Shown: positions 9,791 to 21,290, counted from the stretch's first letter. The stretch is DNA of 64,000 nt from Trichobilharzia regenti (GCA_944472135.2 OX235270.1:138089632-138153631), one strand, 5' to 3'. Made by a program: numbers and translations. Notes: generated by a model from the sequence alone, not told the origin.

Positions 9791-10436
9791 AACCCAAACC
9801 CTCAAGTGTTGTATTTAAAGGCATTCTCAGCGAGCTGTTCAGATTGATGGTTGAGTATCTATACGACTGTGATTGATACTTTAATTGATGACTTTGGGAT
9901 AAGTAATATCATTTGCCTGACCTTTAGTGTTGGTTATTGACTGCTTACAAACATCTAATAATACACTTTAGTGTGTAGTTATATATAGCATTAACACTTG
10001 ATGTTGATTTCCATTACTTATATGAACTAGTAATATTACCGAATTCTTACATTCTGAGTGGGCTATAAGGTTTCATAGTCATATATTCACACTGCAGACC
10101 CGTGGATTACTGTCGTTTAAAACTATAAATCAACGATTACAGAATTTGAAATATAACCACTTTTCAAAATCTTGTCTATAGAAGTTCATTAATGCAGTTG
10201 GTCTCTATACAACTAAAGGTGAAAGGCATACTATCTCATTTTTTCCTTTGGAATCTTGACTCTTTGTTTTATATAATATATATTTGATAATATTAGATAT
10301 TTGGAAGCAATCTTAAGGAAGCCTTGGACCTGAGTTTATTGTGATTACTCTAACTTTGTTCAATTTCCAGCATGCCGCTCAACTTTCAATTTACACACCC
10401 TGGTCCACGATGTGGGCGTGGGTTCGAATGCCACCT
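9791..10436. other. Mostly unannotated stretch
   Basis: AT-rich. A scrap at 10290-10335 (ttggaagcaatcttaaggaa) resembles the end of SINE type 3. Nothing else recognised. Confidence 0.5.
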
Positions 10437-10632
10437 CCGACATACGCTTGTGCGTCGGTGGCACAATGGTTAGGACTCTCGACGACCATGCAGATGGCCC
10501 AGGGTTCGAGCCCACACCGGCGCACAACAGATATCTATGGTCGGCCTGCGAAATTCGGGCTACCGATATCCACGCTGAAAATTCCATACTTGTACCGAAA
10601 ATACAGTGTGGAATCAAGCTGTTACCAATAAT
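10437..10632 (+). repeat. tRNA-headed SINE, type 1
   Basis: Well-preserved copy: TGCGTCGGTGGCACAATGG contains the A box, CAGGGTTCGAGCCCA the B box, then 'gatatctatggtcggcctgcg' and the tail 'gtgtggaatcaagctgt' followed by an ATA repeat. The internal promoter suggests RNA polymerase III transcription. The tail does not match the RTE 3' end, so its partner element is not evident. Confidence 0.88.
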
Positions 10633-11144
10633 AATAATAATTGGCTTTTGTTTTCTGTCGATATTTTATAAATGACAAGGCCAAGTCACTCAGATGACTA
10701 TAAAAGGTTATATAAAACCATGAACACTCATGATTATACCATATCATCTAAAATATGTCCTAGATAATGAACCGTCTGCTCTAGGACTGACTGAAACCTA
10801 ACCATGAAGCAGCTTGGAACAGTTCAAGTTCTCATTTTCTTTCAGTGTTATTGATAAAAATACCTTCAGTTTTAAACTTATAATTACTTTAATACACACA
10901 TTAGAGGTTCCATCAATCCTATATCTGTCACTGATGCTAATAATATAAGGAAGAGGCACAGATGCTAGTATTTTCTGAAAAAAGGTAGGCAAGAAGTGCA
11001 AGTTTCTCTGAGAATTAGTGGAGTGAACATCTCGAAATTTGGTGACATAATTGACTACACCAATAATACTTCAGTATGTGATAATAATCTTACTACGTAT
11101 CTCAAATATATCATCAGATTGTATGAATAAAGGTGTTTTTTTAT
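10633..11144. other. Unannotated stretch
   Basis: AT-rich. No feature recognised. Confidence 0.5.
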
Positions 11145-11322
11145 TTACAGCTTGATCCACATTGTTTTTTTGCTACAAGTATGGAATTTTCAGTATGGAT
11201 ATCGGTAGACCAAATTTTGCAGGCCGACCATAGATATCAGGTGTGCGTCGGCAGGTGATCGAACCTAGGACCATGCGAATGGTTGACGAGAGTCCTAACT
11301 ACTGTGCCACCGACGCACACAG
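11145..11322 (-). repeat. tRNA-headed SINE, type 1
   Basis: Minus-strand copy with tail (acagcttgatccacattg) at the left and tRNA-like head at the right (gtgccaccgacgca). The A and B boxes are recognisable with a few changes. Inverted relative to the copy at 10437. Confidence 0.85.
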
Positions 11323-11384
11323 TTCGGCTAGGCTGCCTATTATCACTTATAATATTCCTGTTTGCAGTGGTTTGGATTATGCAG

Positions 11385-11490
11385 AGGATCACAGGAAGAG
11401 AGAAGACAGGAATACGATTACTGATAATAAAACTCTAGGAGATCTGGATTTCGTGGATGAGTTATGTCTAATGTCACAAATGATGGATGA
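11385..11490 (+). mobile_element. Short RTE RT fragment (R5)
   Basis: Encodes NKTLGDLDFVDELCLMSQ, matching the DLDFADDICLISH block of R9, with the catalytic FADD changed to FVDE. About 100 bp only. Confidence 0.7.
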
Positions 11491-12234
11491 AGACTGGTTG
11501 AAAAATGCGCATGATAGCGTCACAGTTATGTTAGAATCAGTGTGTTCAATAGCTTCTGTGAAGTATATGTATATATCTATATTTTACAGATGCCATAGGC
11601 GTTTTTCAACCAGTCTTCAGTCATCACTTGTATTTAGTACAACACTACTTAAATACTGTAGACTTAATTCTAATAATAATGTTCGTATTCCAAATGATTG
11701 CTTCTAGAATAGGTAAGATATTTTGTCTTAGCTCTTGGTTTGCGATTGTTCCCTTTTTTGACAAACAATGATCTCAGAAATTTCGTTTCTGTTACAACAA
11801 TCAAATACCTTCTAAAAAGGAACTTGAAAGTTTGTTAGCATGAATCAGCTAGTCGAGTTTAGAACAACAAACAAATAAAAATTAATTAGTTTTATCTAGA
11901 AATACTTCTGTTCTACAACAAACAAAAGCACTAAATATTTATTATTCATTTTCAGGTGGGGAAAAACTGTTTTTGTTTAGAACTAAATTACAAACTAAAA
12001 AAAGAACACAGAAATTACTATGGGATATTGAGTAAACGAAAAACATCGTCTCAGTAGTACGAGCAATTACTGCAAAGTCATCAAACGAAATTAGGTTTTC
12101 CTCTCATTGATTGAAGAAGACAGATAAGAGTCTGCGCATTCGGGCAATAAAGTAATGTCCTCCAAGCTGCACTGGTTAATGTCTGCTTGAATTCATGATG
12201 TGGCATCTGTTTCTTTCGGAGTTGTGAATTATTA
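11491..12234. other. Unannotated AT-rich stretch
   Basis: No feature recognised beyond homopolymer runs. Confidence 0.5.
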
Positions 12235-12535
12235 ATGTATTCAAGTATTGGTTTGTAGGGATTTGGTTGATTGGTTACAGGATTTCATCATGAGTTGACA
12301 TTGGTTAAGGAACCATTGGAAAACCTGTGAGTACTGGACAGCTGTTTCGTCCTAGTTTGGGACTCTTCATCCGTACGAACCTACCGGTGTTCGAACCCAG
12401 GACAGTCAACTACTGGAACCCGATCCAATGGCCCATGAATTCTAACTTTTGCAAATTCACGATATAGCTCAACCGCTAGTCAATGTCTTCGGTGAGTATT
12501 TGTCCTCACACCTGATCTGCTGCACCCTACTGGTC
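12235..12535 (-). repeat. Sm-alpha-like SINE (M2)
   Basis: Minus strand. Includes the tail 'tcaagtattggtttgtaggg', a hammerhead-like block (ATGAAGAGTCCC, AAACTAGGACGAAAC) near 12335-12370 and the B box GGGTTCGAACACC. The head is shortened. The core motif reads CGGATGA rather than CTGATGA. Confidence 0.82.
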
Positions 12536-13110
12536 ACTACTCCTTTGGGTTCCGAGTGGAACATAGGACCTCAACATCCCGTCTCCATTTCATCCTGCCT
12601 TCTACAGTCGCCTTTAATTAAGCCCATGTTTGCACATTGGCTTTCACCTCCTCCTCCTCCGTCTCAAACGACCGCCTCTATGTCATCCTGGGACACATGC
12701 ACATATCGTCGTTTTTCATTTATGTTCCACCCGTGAGATATTCCGACTCTCAATGTCACCCAAAGGTCTTCTCAACGTATACTCATTTCATCTCCATTTT
12801 CCTCTGAACATTTGTTGAGTGATAGGTTCCTGATCAGTTTTTCCACAGATTTCCCCGTTGCTAATTTTTTCTGGTCAGCCATCTGATTTTTAGTATGGAA
12901 CCAGTGAAGGCAACTGTCGGTGAATGTCTGAAGCTGTGTGTTAGAAATGCTTTCTGCGATATGTTCAATATGTTTCTGACCCATACAGAAGAACTGACTG
13001 ACTTAACATTGATGCTGAAAATTCCACTTTTGTCTTATGTGCTGTTCAGTGAATTTCAGCGTAATGAAGGTCCGTCTGGCCTCTTCAATGTTGGTATGAA
13101 CATTGTCATC
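12536..13110 (-). mobile_element. RTE-clade 3' fragment (R6)
   Basis: Minus strand: AESISNTQLQTFTDSCLHW resembles SISNKLQTFINNCLRSIL of R9, with a 3' UTR start 'ttccgagtggaacatagg'. Multiple breaks. Adjoins M2 directly. Confidence 0.75.
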
Positions 13111-14424
13111 CGTGGAGCGTACCTTTAAATGAAATGATGCTGTATAGATAATTGAGGGGAGTGAGTTGTCTCATATTTATTCCGAAGTTGCAGATAAGAC
13201 TCTTTAATGACTCCTGGTAAGTTTAAACAAAGGTCAGGGGCTTCCACTGTTAGTTTCCAGCAGTCCAGCATCAGGTGAAAGTAATCTGAAAAGACGAATA
13301 TACTACCCTGATGAACATATTGTAAAATTGATCAATAGAACTTGAAAATATTATGTTTATCAATTAACATTGGCAGATAAATGTAACAACCTGTTTTAAT
13401 GCCACCGTTTACTCCATAATGGACACCATAAAAATTTAATAGTAGTAAAGAAACAGTTAAGATGAAACTCTTCACATATCATTCAAATTCAGGCATCAAA
13501 GTACATCCTCCTATTTGTTCAAATAAAGTGATGTCGAATACCAGTTGTATGAGTGTCTATAGAAACTATTTAATACTCCCTAGAAAATTCAAAGAATTGC
13601 CTAAAAATGAATTACATTTAAAAGGGTAAACTAGATGGTCACGAAACTAATGTGTATACACAGGGCTGTTACAGGCTGCTTGCTTCAGCCCGCCCTAATT
13701 TCATTTTCATTTTGCACAACAAGTGAGCTGCGTCTCACTGCTATTATATATTATTACTCTTATTTTCCTAGTGGAGAGTAGGGCTTCAAAAGCACCCTAT
13801 TCTCTTTGTAGCTGGCTAAGTGTGTGCGGAAAACATCTTTGGGGTAGACGAAGAGTACTGGAAAACTATGGGATTCAAATTTTCTCCACTTTTCTCTGGT
13901 TGCTGCTGCAAAACTTGAAAAGAAACAACAAAGACAATTAGAAGATAATTAGGTGATCAGACTCCATCGAGAATGTGACCATCTACTAATTTTTATTATT
14001 CGACTAAATAGAAAACCGTTTCATTATTTGACTAGCTGTAAGCTGCGAATTTTGAACGTAAATGGGGCTCTATTTATGTATCAAAATAAATTTAAAATAA
14101 GTCAAAATTTGAACACTGGTCAGTTAAGTCAGTATAGCTTTCACAACTTGTAGCTAGCGAATATCAAATTAGTTGGTGAGCGGTGAAATTTGAGCCGAAT
14201 GTTTAAAATTATTTGGAAAAAATGTCAGTAAGGTAGCTGCTTCTATCCCTGACTTAGTTGGCCCGTTCTCCAGGGTTTCTAATTACAACTTGATGGAGCA
14301 TGCCATTATTAGTGGAAGAAGGATTGGTAGAATTTAAGCTGCACCAAACAAAGGACTAGACGCATTAAAATAGTTACGTACTATCTAGTGTTCAGTCAAA
14401 GTATCCAATATTCAGTCCTACAGG
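13111..14424. other. Mostly unannotated stretch
   Basis: No gene supported. A scrap at about 13745-13795 (ttttcctagtggagagtagg) resembles the RTE/type 2 SINE 3' tail on the minus strand. The rest is AT-rich. Confidence 0.5.
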
Positions 14425-14612
14425 AGGTCAGTCGCGAGTCTGAATATCTCAGTGGCAACGTCGCTTACAGCAACGCTGAGTAGCTCGGTCTCGAATGTTA
14501 GAAGGGAAATCAATTCCTTCAAGAATGCAAATATGCCCCACCAATGAGTGCAACCAAGTACGAAATTGAAGTCCAGGGCTTCCTACTGACTGCCTCCAAC
14601 CATCTAATAACA
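14425..14612 (+). repeat. SINE type 3
   Basis: A tRNA-like head (TATCTCAGTGGCAACG; CGGTCTCGAATGT) is followed by 'gaattcc'-type sequence and a tail ending 'ctccaaccatctaataac'. The same order is seen at 22212-22398. The B box is weaker than in types 1 and 2. Confidence 0.68.
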
Positions 14613-14704
14613 AGAAGTTAGAGTGCACCAGGATGACCACATTGCAAAAAAAACTGAGGGGGTTGAATTCAGACCAAACAAAAGAACTAAATTCATGACA
14701 ACAG

Positions 14705-14930
14705 GTTTTTTTCTTTCATGTTTCCCAATGGAGTATAGGGCTTCAAGCTATTGGCTTGAAGTTCCTGTAGCAGTGTTTATTTTACAGGATGGGGTTGCTA
14801 GCCTCATGCACGACCTTTCTTCTTAACCAGAATTATTTCTGGCTTAGCGAGGTAAGGATTGTATCGGCCGGGGACCGGGCCATATGTATGGTCGGTGGGC
14901 GTCCTAAACGCCATGCCACCGACGCTCCTG
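14705..14930 (-). repeat. tRNA-headed SINE, type 2
   Basis: Minus strand: tail 'ttcccaatggagtatagggc' at the left, 'ggatggggttgctagcctca' in the middle, head with 'gccaccgacgct' at the right. The B-box region is partly deleted. Confidence 0.82.
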
Positions 14931-14935
14931 ACATT

Positions 14936-15539
14936 AGTTAATACCTAGTATCCAGTCAAAGGACTTACAAATTTATAGTCAGTTGGTCACTCTTATTTCA
15001 TTTTACCATAACATTTATCCTCGCTTTAATAATATCAATGTATAACAGAAATATGCGGATATGTTTTAATTGCGAAACAGACGTCGAACATTTTAGCTTT
15101 TTTATTTATTGCTGCAACAACAAAATAAAACTTATTTAGATAATAAGTGATACGTTATGACAGCTGGGTAATAATACCGAATATATTTGTCATTTTGGCT
15201 ATTCTTAATGGGCAGTAATTAAATTGTCTCTAAAAGCAAATAAAATGTCATTTACACTGAGCTGCTTTTAAACATTAAGATACTGAAAACTAGTTTTTTC
15301 AGTAGTATTACAGTCAATATATCATTCTGGTCGTTATTATTAAGTCTCTTTCAGAAGAATTAAATCGAAATTATTCTCGACGGTGACTAATAAATTATCA
15401 AACTTGGTTGCTTCTCCAACGAAACTGTGAGTACGAACAGAAAAGAAAATCTCAACTGAGAATTCCTGTGAAGCGATTTGGTGGACGGTGACTGTTAGTG
15501 GGATTTAGAATGCGAATCTCGTTCTATTGGGGACTTATC
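14936..15539. other. Unannotated AT-rich stretch
   Basis: No feature recognised. Confidence 0.5.
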
Positions 15540-15765
15540 AACTGGAAGTAGCCACATTCCCCAATGAACAGTAGTGTGCCCACGGAGACTCGAACCTATT
15601 ACCCATCGTTTCAGGTATCATAGGATGATTCATCATACCACTTGGGTCAAGAGAGCCACCTCTTGTGAAGCTGGTGTCAGTGGGTACACCATACTTCACT
15701 GGTAGAGCAGATGCATCCAGATGACAAGTCTCGAACAGGACGATTTCATTGGTAGTCACCAATCA
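15540..15765 (-). repeat. Possible unclassified tRNA-like repeat
   Basis: On the minus strand, TAATAGGTTCGAGTCTCCG at about 15583-15601 fits a B box, and on the plus strand TGGTAGAGCAGATG at about 15701 looks A-box-like. The two are not in a normal arrangement. No second copy in the window was found, so this is weak. Confidence 0.3.
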
Positions 15766-16369
15766 TCAAATTACTTCAAGTTAAATCCTCAGACATCGCT
15801 GAAGCATCCGTGCAAGGAGCTGACATGTTAACGGCGGCCGAACCCTTCAGTCCAATCACTTAGTGGGAAAATGGAAATTGAATCAAAAATACATAAAAAC
15901 TCTCTTGTTTGTATTTATTCTTAAGCTTTTGTTTAGTTGTTGTTTAATTTGTTCATTCTGATTGGCAATGTTTGGCAACAAAAGACTTACTGGGCCTGAA
16001 GGCAGTTACGTTGTATGTTGAGATAGTGTTCATTTGTTTAGATAATTACAGGTCTAACCGATTATTCCTCTTATAATCGTATCAACAGTCCTATGTCTGA
16101 AGGTAAAAGCTGATCAGTCGTTCTTTTGAATATGGCTAAAGTCATGCATCTTATCTGGGGACGTAGTTCAACTGCCGACTGAGTTGCATCCATTTTCCAG
16201 GCAGAAACTGAATTTATCAAATCAAGCATAATTAAATTATGACAAAACACAAGCGTTCGGGTAGACAGCCCTATGTCTTTGAGTGCTGTTAGGCAGAAAA
16301 GTTACACATTTACTGATTTTCATATCTGAATAAAGGAAGAATAACAGTTTGTGAAGAATAAGATGGCAA
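15766..16369. other. Unannotated stretch
   Basis: No feature recognised. Confidence 0.45.
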
Positions 16370-16480
16370 CATCATTTATATCACTTACTTCTCATCAGCT
16401 GCCAACAGTTCCAAGAAATTATTAAGTTTATGTACAGAACAATTTTAATATACTTGCAAATGTTACATGATATCTGTGGA
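16370..16480. repeat. Dispersed repeat copy shared with the foldback at 17.3-18.5 kb
   Basis: 'gtacagaacaattttaatat' and its flanks resemble 17371-17443 and, inverted, 18455-18530. The identity of the parent element is unknown. Confidence 0.55.
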
Positions 16481-16894
16481 AACAAGGCTCGAAACTTAAT
16501 AAACAGAGTTTTGAAATTTTTGTTTTATAGTTTGCCTAGAAAGTTCAAGTTTAAAAATATGCCTGCCTGTAAATTAGAAGAAGGAATTTGGATCCCCGAA
16601 AAGATGATGAAAAAAACAAACAGTTACTTTCATAGATTTATTAACAAGTGAAGGAGACGTGAAGCTACAAACTGTGTGTGTGCAGTTTATGATATCGGAA
16701 CAGTTGGAAACTAGCATAAGTAAATAAGGGCAATTACGTCATAACTCAGCTGTTAAATGATCTATTGACTGTTGTGAAGCATGAACATTAAAATATTTAG
16801 AAGACGGAATTACTGAACAAAAAACATCTACTCTTCAGTCATGTCCTCATCTTTGGCTTTCCTCTAAGAGGAATATGTAGGGCTGACAAAAAAA
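16481..16894. other. Mostly unannotated stretch
   Basis: A segment at about 16825-16880 (tcctcatctttggctttcctc) resembles the minus strand of the PLE 3' terminus in the 49.2-50.6 kb element. No gene supported. Confidence 0.45.
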
Positions 16895-17285
16895 TAATAG
16901 AAGATCTGGAATTCATGAACAATTCATGTCTGATTTTACTGAAACTTGAAGACTTACAGACAAAAACCAATAAGTATTGGCAGAAGAGGCAGGCAGCGAA
17001 GACAGGAATTCAAGCGAACATAGAGAAGACAGAGGTGATGAAGATAACCAAACAACAACAACAAAAAGAAGCAACAATCACTACCAACGGAAGAGATTTG
17101 AATGAGGTCACTTCTTCCTTGTTATTGACTTCAAATCTCAGGGATCAGTATTTTAAAGCCAGGGCAGACATTCAAACGTAAATCGTCCGAACTCCACAAG
17201 TTAAATAACAGAATTGAAATTTTTAGCACCACCGGGAGGCCAGTTCTTCTTTATGGTTCAATGACATGATGGGTTAACAAAAGCA
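16895..17285 (+). mobile_element. RTE RT fragment (R7)
   Basis: Encodes EDLEFMNNSCLILLKLEDLQTKTNKY..., a broken form of the FADD region, then the linker with a CAA run, and later 'ccagttcttctttatggttc' equivalent to the LLYGS block. Short and frameshifted. Confidence 0.78.
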
Positions 17286-17369
17286 TTTTCGCAAAATAAT
17301 ATGGCATCATCATTTGTTTCGTCAGCCTACCATTAGCAGCATACAGCCTAAATAAATTGTTAACTTTAC

Positions 17370-17443
17370 GTACAGAACAATTTTAACACACTCGCAAATT
17401 TTAAATGATGTCAGCTGACAGTGTGTCTGGACTTCGTGAACAG
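17370..17443. repeat. Foldback left arm, outer part
   Basis: Pairs with about 18455-18530 in inverted orientation (acacactcgcaaattttaaa against its partner at ~18485-18505). Ends in GTGAACAG, which is repeated after the Sm-alpha-like insertion. Confidence 0.65.
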
Positions 17444-17924
17444 TCTTCAAGTATTGGTTTTGTAGGGATTTAGTTTGATTGGATAGAGGATTTCATCAAC
17501 AGCTGACATCAGTTAGAGAACCACTGGAAAACCTGGGAGTACTTGACAGCTGTTTTCTCCTAGTTTAAGGACTCTTCGGCACTACGCACCCACTCTTCAC
17601 AGGGGTTCCAACCCAGGATCTGCTGGTTTCAAGGGTAGCGAGCTCGTAGACTATTGAGCCACTGGGACTCCATCCAATGCCCAATTAATTCTAACTTCTG
17701 CCAATTCACGGCATAGCGCAACCATTTCTCAACGTCTTCTTCGATGAGTTACTGCCTCATCTTAGACATGCTGTACTCTACTGGTCACGGCTTCCCGCTA
17801 GAACGCCAGGTCACCGCCTGAATAAGGCCAATCGTTAGTGAGCATCAGATTAATTTTCAAGTATTGTTTTTTTGTAGTGATTTTTGTTTGATTGGCCGGA
17901 GGATTTCATCAAGAGCTGACATCA
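17444..17924 (-). repeat. Sm-alpha-like SINE longer than one unit (M3)
   Basis: A 481-bp insertion flanked by the 8-bp direct repeat GTGAACAG (17436-17443 and 17925-17932). On the minus strand it holds the hammerhead-like block, B box (GGGTTGGAACCCC, one change) and A-box region. Its two ends repeat each other: 'tcaagtattggttttgtagg' at 17447 recurs as a diverged copy at 17857, giving a unit of about 410 bp plus ~70 bp of a second unit. Confidence 0.82.
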
Positions 17925-18000
17925 GTGAACAGTGCTCAAAAAATTACGCTTATCTAGTTTTTGCACAGGCAGTTCGAGTTTAAACAAAGTGAGTCTGATG
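17925..18000. repeat. Foldback left arm, inner part
   Basis: 'gtgaacagtgctcaaaaaatt' to about 18000 is the near-exact reverse complement of 18380-18450. Together with 17370-17443 it makes up the left arm, split by M3. Confidence 0.75.
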
Positions 18001-18022
18001 ATATAAGAATACAACTTGTGCA

Positions 18023-18082
18023 CTGTGGTGGAATATAATTCCATTATGGGTAAAATTTATTTTGATAAAGTCACACAGTGTC
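18023..18082 (+). repeat. Repeat terminus with CTGTGGTGGAATATAATT (possible LTR edge)
   Basis: Starts with the motif also found in the palindrome at 42321-42398 and at 60818-60835. The following 'attatgggtaaaatttattt' and 'cacagtgt' recur, diverged, at about 37745-37786. It could be the 5' edge of an LTR (TGTGG...), but no matching CA end or coding region was found. Confidence 0.45.
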
Positions 18083-18344
18083 AAACAGTAATAATAGAAG
18101 TAAATCTATACATACAATGGTAAAGGAGTTACGTAATAGAGGCGACAGATGCGTTAGTCGATGACACAAACATGACAGTCACAAACATTTTAGTTTGAAA
18201 TGCACTTCATACTACTATTATTATTATTTTATGTATTTAGACAATGAGTAACAAATAAATTGAGTAACAATACAGTGAGTTCAACTCAAATCATCGAATC
18301 AAGAGACAAGCAATGTATCAAAATGGAGTGGGGTTAAAGTCAAG

Positions 18345-18530
18345 AATTACGTAACACCTTTACCATTTTATGCATACATCTACTTTGCTTAAACTCAGAC
18401 TCCCTGTGTAAAAACTATTTAAGCGTAATTTTCTGAGCACTGTTCACTAAGTCCAGACACTTCGGTCAACTAACATCATGTAAAATTTGCAAGTGTGTTA
18501 AAAGTGTTCTGTCTTGTAAAGAAGAATAAA
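18345..18530. repeat. Foldback right arm
   Basis: Inverted partner of 17370-17443 plus 17925-18000. 18346-18372 also mirrors 18113-18139 (tggtaaaggagttacgtaat against its reverse complement). No coding content; resembles a foldback or MITE-like element. Confidence 0.65.
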
Positions 18531-19308
18531 TGTGTGAGGATACGTATTATACACTTCGAAATGAGATGACTTGTTCGATGCTGAGGTGTATCAACACTCA
18601 GAAATTCAATTCAATTGTGTTGCAGCTTGAGGCAGTTAATCTACTGGGGATAAATTCGCTAGCCAATGGGTCTCATAGACTTGCAGGAAAATTACTGTTG
18701 TTTTGAAGCACTTGTGCATTGGACACTAAATAATGAGAGAATGTTGAAACGCTTCAAATCCCATTCAGACTGATGTATCATTTTCTTAGGAAATTTTACT
18801 AATAAGCTAATTAGTATTTGTCAATTTTTAAAGCATTTTTGATCGTGATATTGTCTTAATCCTAACAAGCTTAGTAAAGTTAAACCTCAGACTATCATCC
18901 TTTATGGGAATATAGAATTGATGGAGTAGTATCATTCGTGAATATAAAAACCTTGTATAGTTAAGAAAAGAAGATTTGAAAAAAATTAACACACGATGTA
19001 ACAAAATATATTTGTCGTTAAACAATACATAAAGTTTATTTGTTCGGAAGTCCTCCCCCAAAAAAAATAAAATATTTGAGCAAACAACTGTTTCCTTTCT
19101 AAGAAAGTTGAGTTAATTTCTTTTTAAAGATGATAATAATCTTTGCTATGTTTCATTCAATTCAGACAAAAATTTAAGAATAGTTAAACTCATTTCGCAG
19201 TCTAACATAAATCGTATACTTCGTATTAAAAGTCATTTGGAAGGAATCCCTGTACAATCTAGTTTTCAGTCTTGTTAAAACAAAAATGTCTCCACAGCCT
19301 GGAGATAT
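18531..19308. other. Unannotated AT-rich stretch
   Basis: No feature recognised. Confidence 0.5.
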
Positions 19309-20170
19309 GTGTTAGAAACAGAATATATCTATAGCTTATTGACACACATAAACTCACTAGTGGAGGGAATAAAATTCACATTTGAATCAGAAAATGAACA
19401 AGGAGAATTAGCTATGTTAGATTGTAAGATAAAAAGAATAGAAGAAGGCAAACTACACACTAGTGTTTATAGAAAACCAACGCATTCTAATAGATATTTA
19501 GACTTTAATTCGTCTCATCCTTTAACTGTTAAGGCAGGCTTAGTTAAATGTTTAGCAAACCGAGCAGTGGCACTAAGTAGCACAAAAAAAGATCTAAATG
19601 ATGAATTAACACAGATAGAAGAAGCGTTGGTGTTGAATAACTATCCTATAAAATTCATTAGGAAGATCATGAAAGGCCAAAAACAAAATAAAAATAATGA
19701 TGAAACTGGTAGTGATAACATAAATAAGAGAGAATATAAGTCATCTACAGTCTTACCATATAAGAAGGGAGGGAACATCTGAGATATTACGTAGGATTCT
19801 CAATAAATCAGGAATTAGGGTGGCATTCAAACCCACAGACTCACTTAGGTAGGAAAAGCTCTGTAGGTTAAAGGACCCAGTTGACTCAATTAAACAGAAT
19901 AATATAACATAAAAATACATTGCACTGGCTGTGAGTGTGGTCAACTACATAGGTGAAACTAGTAGATTGGGGGTAGTCAGATTGTTGGAACATAAGAATT
20001 TAGCTAAGGTAAGATCGACTGACCAGGAGAAGATAAGTAATTTAGGGAAAAGTTCAGCAATTGCAATGCACGCATTAATACACAATCACACAATAGAGTG
20101 TGAGAGGGTTAAATTCTAAGAAACAATATCGGTAGGTGAAGCTGTTGACTCATACTCGTTTATAACTTGG
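19309..20170 (+). pseudogene. Penelope-like element, family C remnant: linker and endonuclease (C1)
   Basis: The open part 19309-19782 encodes LLTHINSLVEGIKFTFE, MLDCKIKRI, HTSVYRKPTHSNRYLDF and a helical linker. This is the PLE segment just after the RT catalytic box (FLDV...YRKPT). After stops and a frameshift, 19931-20119 encodes VNYIGETSRLGVVRLLEHK, the GIY-YIG YIGET motif, and ...MHALIHNHTIE. The catalytic RT part is missing. A very AT-rich, distinct family; family membership is firm, activity is not possible. Confidence 0.85.
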
Positions 20171-20384
20171 AAAGTGAATCAATTCACTGAAGGTGACGGG
20201 CACGTGTGTAATTTTCGCATGTTTGTGAAAACAAAATATTGGTGTTAGAATAGATATTACTCTCAGATATTGTCGCATCTCAGCAACCAAATGTATAACA
20301 GGAGCAGTCTATACGAAAAGAAAATGTTGCACATAAAACTTCATAACAGAGAAGATTAAGAAGTGGGAATTCTAGACCCTTTCT

Positions 20385-21120
20385 ATGTATATCTACCAAT
20401 TTACTTCCTCATGTGAAGCGAGATATATAGGTCGTTCGATGTGGGTTTTATCTAAAACATTCAAAGAACATAATCCCGCTTGGCTACGATAACATAACAG
20501 TAGGTCAATAAAGTGTGGTATAAATGAACATATAGTCAACAATGGTCACTCAGTATGCAAGGAGAATTCATTGTCATTTACATAGTCGAAACAAACCTCC
20601 CGAAAACGGTATACTTCCGTCTACTTTGTATTGTCGAAGCCTTGGCGATCCGGATAGAAAACCCTGATTTATGTACGCAGAAGAAATTTCTTCAACTCCT
20701 ACTTCTACCTTGTGTATAATTCCAAGTTCTACTACTGTATAATAATGCTTTTTTGAAATTCTGAATGCCTTTTAAGTAACATCATTTTCTGAACCAACCC
20801 TTTATTTGCTCTTTCTACCTATTGCATAATTCATTTTGAACACATGCCTCCATGCTCTTTCAGTGCCATCCTACATTTCTGATGTCTTTCCTATTACGCA
20901 ACCATTGCCAATACTCACCAGTCTCATAACCTAGTTACAGCTTGATTATTCATCACATTTTTCAAACATCTTGATGATATGAACAATAACCATAAAAGAT
21001 TTTAAATTTTCTTTGACAATCCTAATGTACACACAAAAAATAATTATAAATGAATGCAGTTGTACAGCTAAGCGAATGAATTCGCCGAAAAGAGACTCTT
21101 CGCTGAACTCCTTTGTTCTT
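20385..21120 (+). mobile_element. Penelope-like element, family D, endonuclease remnant and 3' UTR (D1)
   Basis: 'atctaccaatttacttcctc' to 'ataggtcgttcg' decodes, with breaks, as IYQFTSS...YIGRS, then an EHNPAWL-like segment and a C-terminus ending 'ctacttctaccttgtgtata' near 20716. A 3' UTR follows that matches 27690-28140, with a hairpin terminus at 21061-21106. It lies directly after C1. Confidence 0.8.
21061..21106 (+). ncRNA. Hammerhead-like terminus of PLE D1
   Basis: GTACAGC and GCTGAAC can form the outer stem. Between them lie GCGAA/TTCGC closed by TGAA, CGAAA, and an AAGAG/CTCTT hairpin followed by C. The stem order and GAAA match a type I hammerhead, but CTGANGA is not intact (CTAAGCGAATGA). 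Probably a decayed ribozyme or a structure-conserved PLE end. Confidence 0.42.
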
Positions 21121-21194
21121 ATATGCATTTAAATGATTTGTGGTCTACAACTTTATGAATCACTCAGCTTATGAGATTCTGATGTATGACTGCG

Positions 21195-21290
21195 TGGAGG
21201 ATTTCATCCTGAGCTGACATCAGTAAGAGAACCACTAGAAAACCTGGGAGTACTGGACAGCCGTTTCGTCTTAGTTTGGGACTATTCAGC
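21195..21290 (-). repeat. Sm-alpha-like SINE fragment (M4)
   Basis: Minus-strand piece covering the tail and hammerhead-like block (rc: TAGTCCCAAACTAAGACGAAAC). It abuts a plus-strand copy at 21291, giving a tail-to-tail junction. Confidence 0.75.

Noticed and set aside
10450..10520. Possible tRNA gene
   Set aside because: A and B boxes are present, but no complete cloverleaf was seen, and the same unit recurs with SINE tails.
16430..16651. 73-codon ORF
   Set aside because: It starts inside a dispersed repeat also found at 17371 and 18500, so it is not an independent gene.
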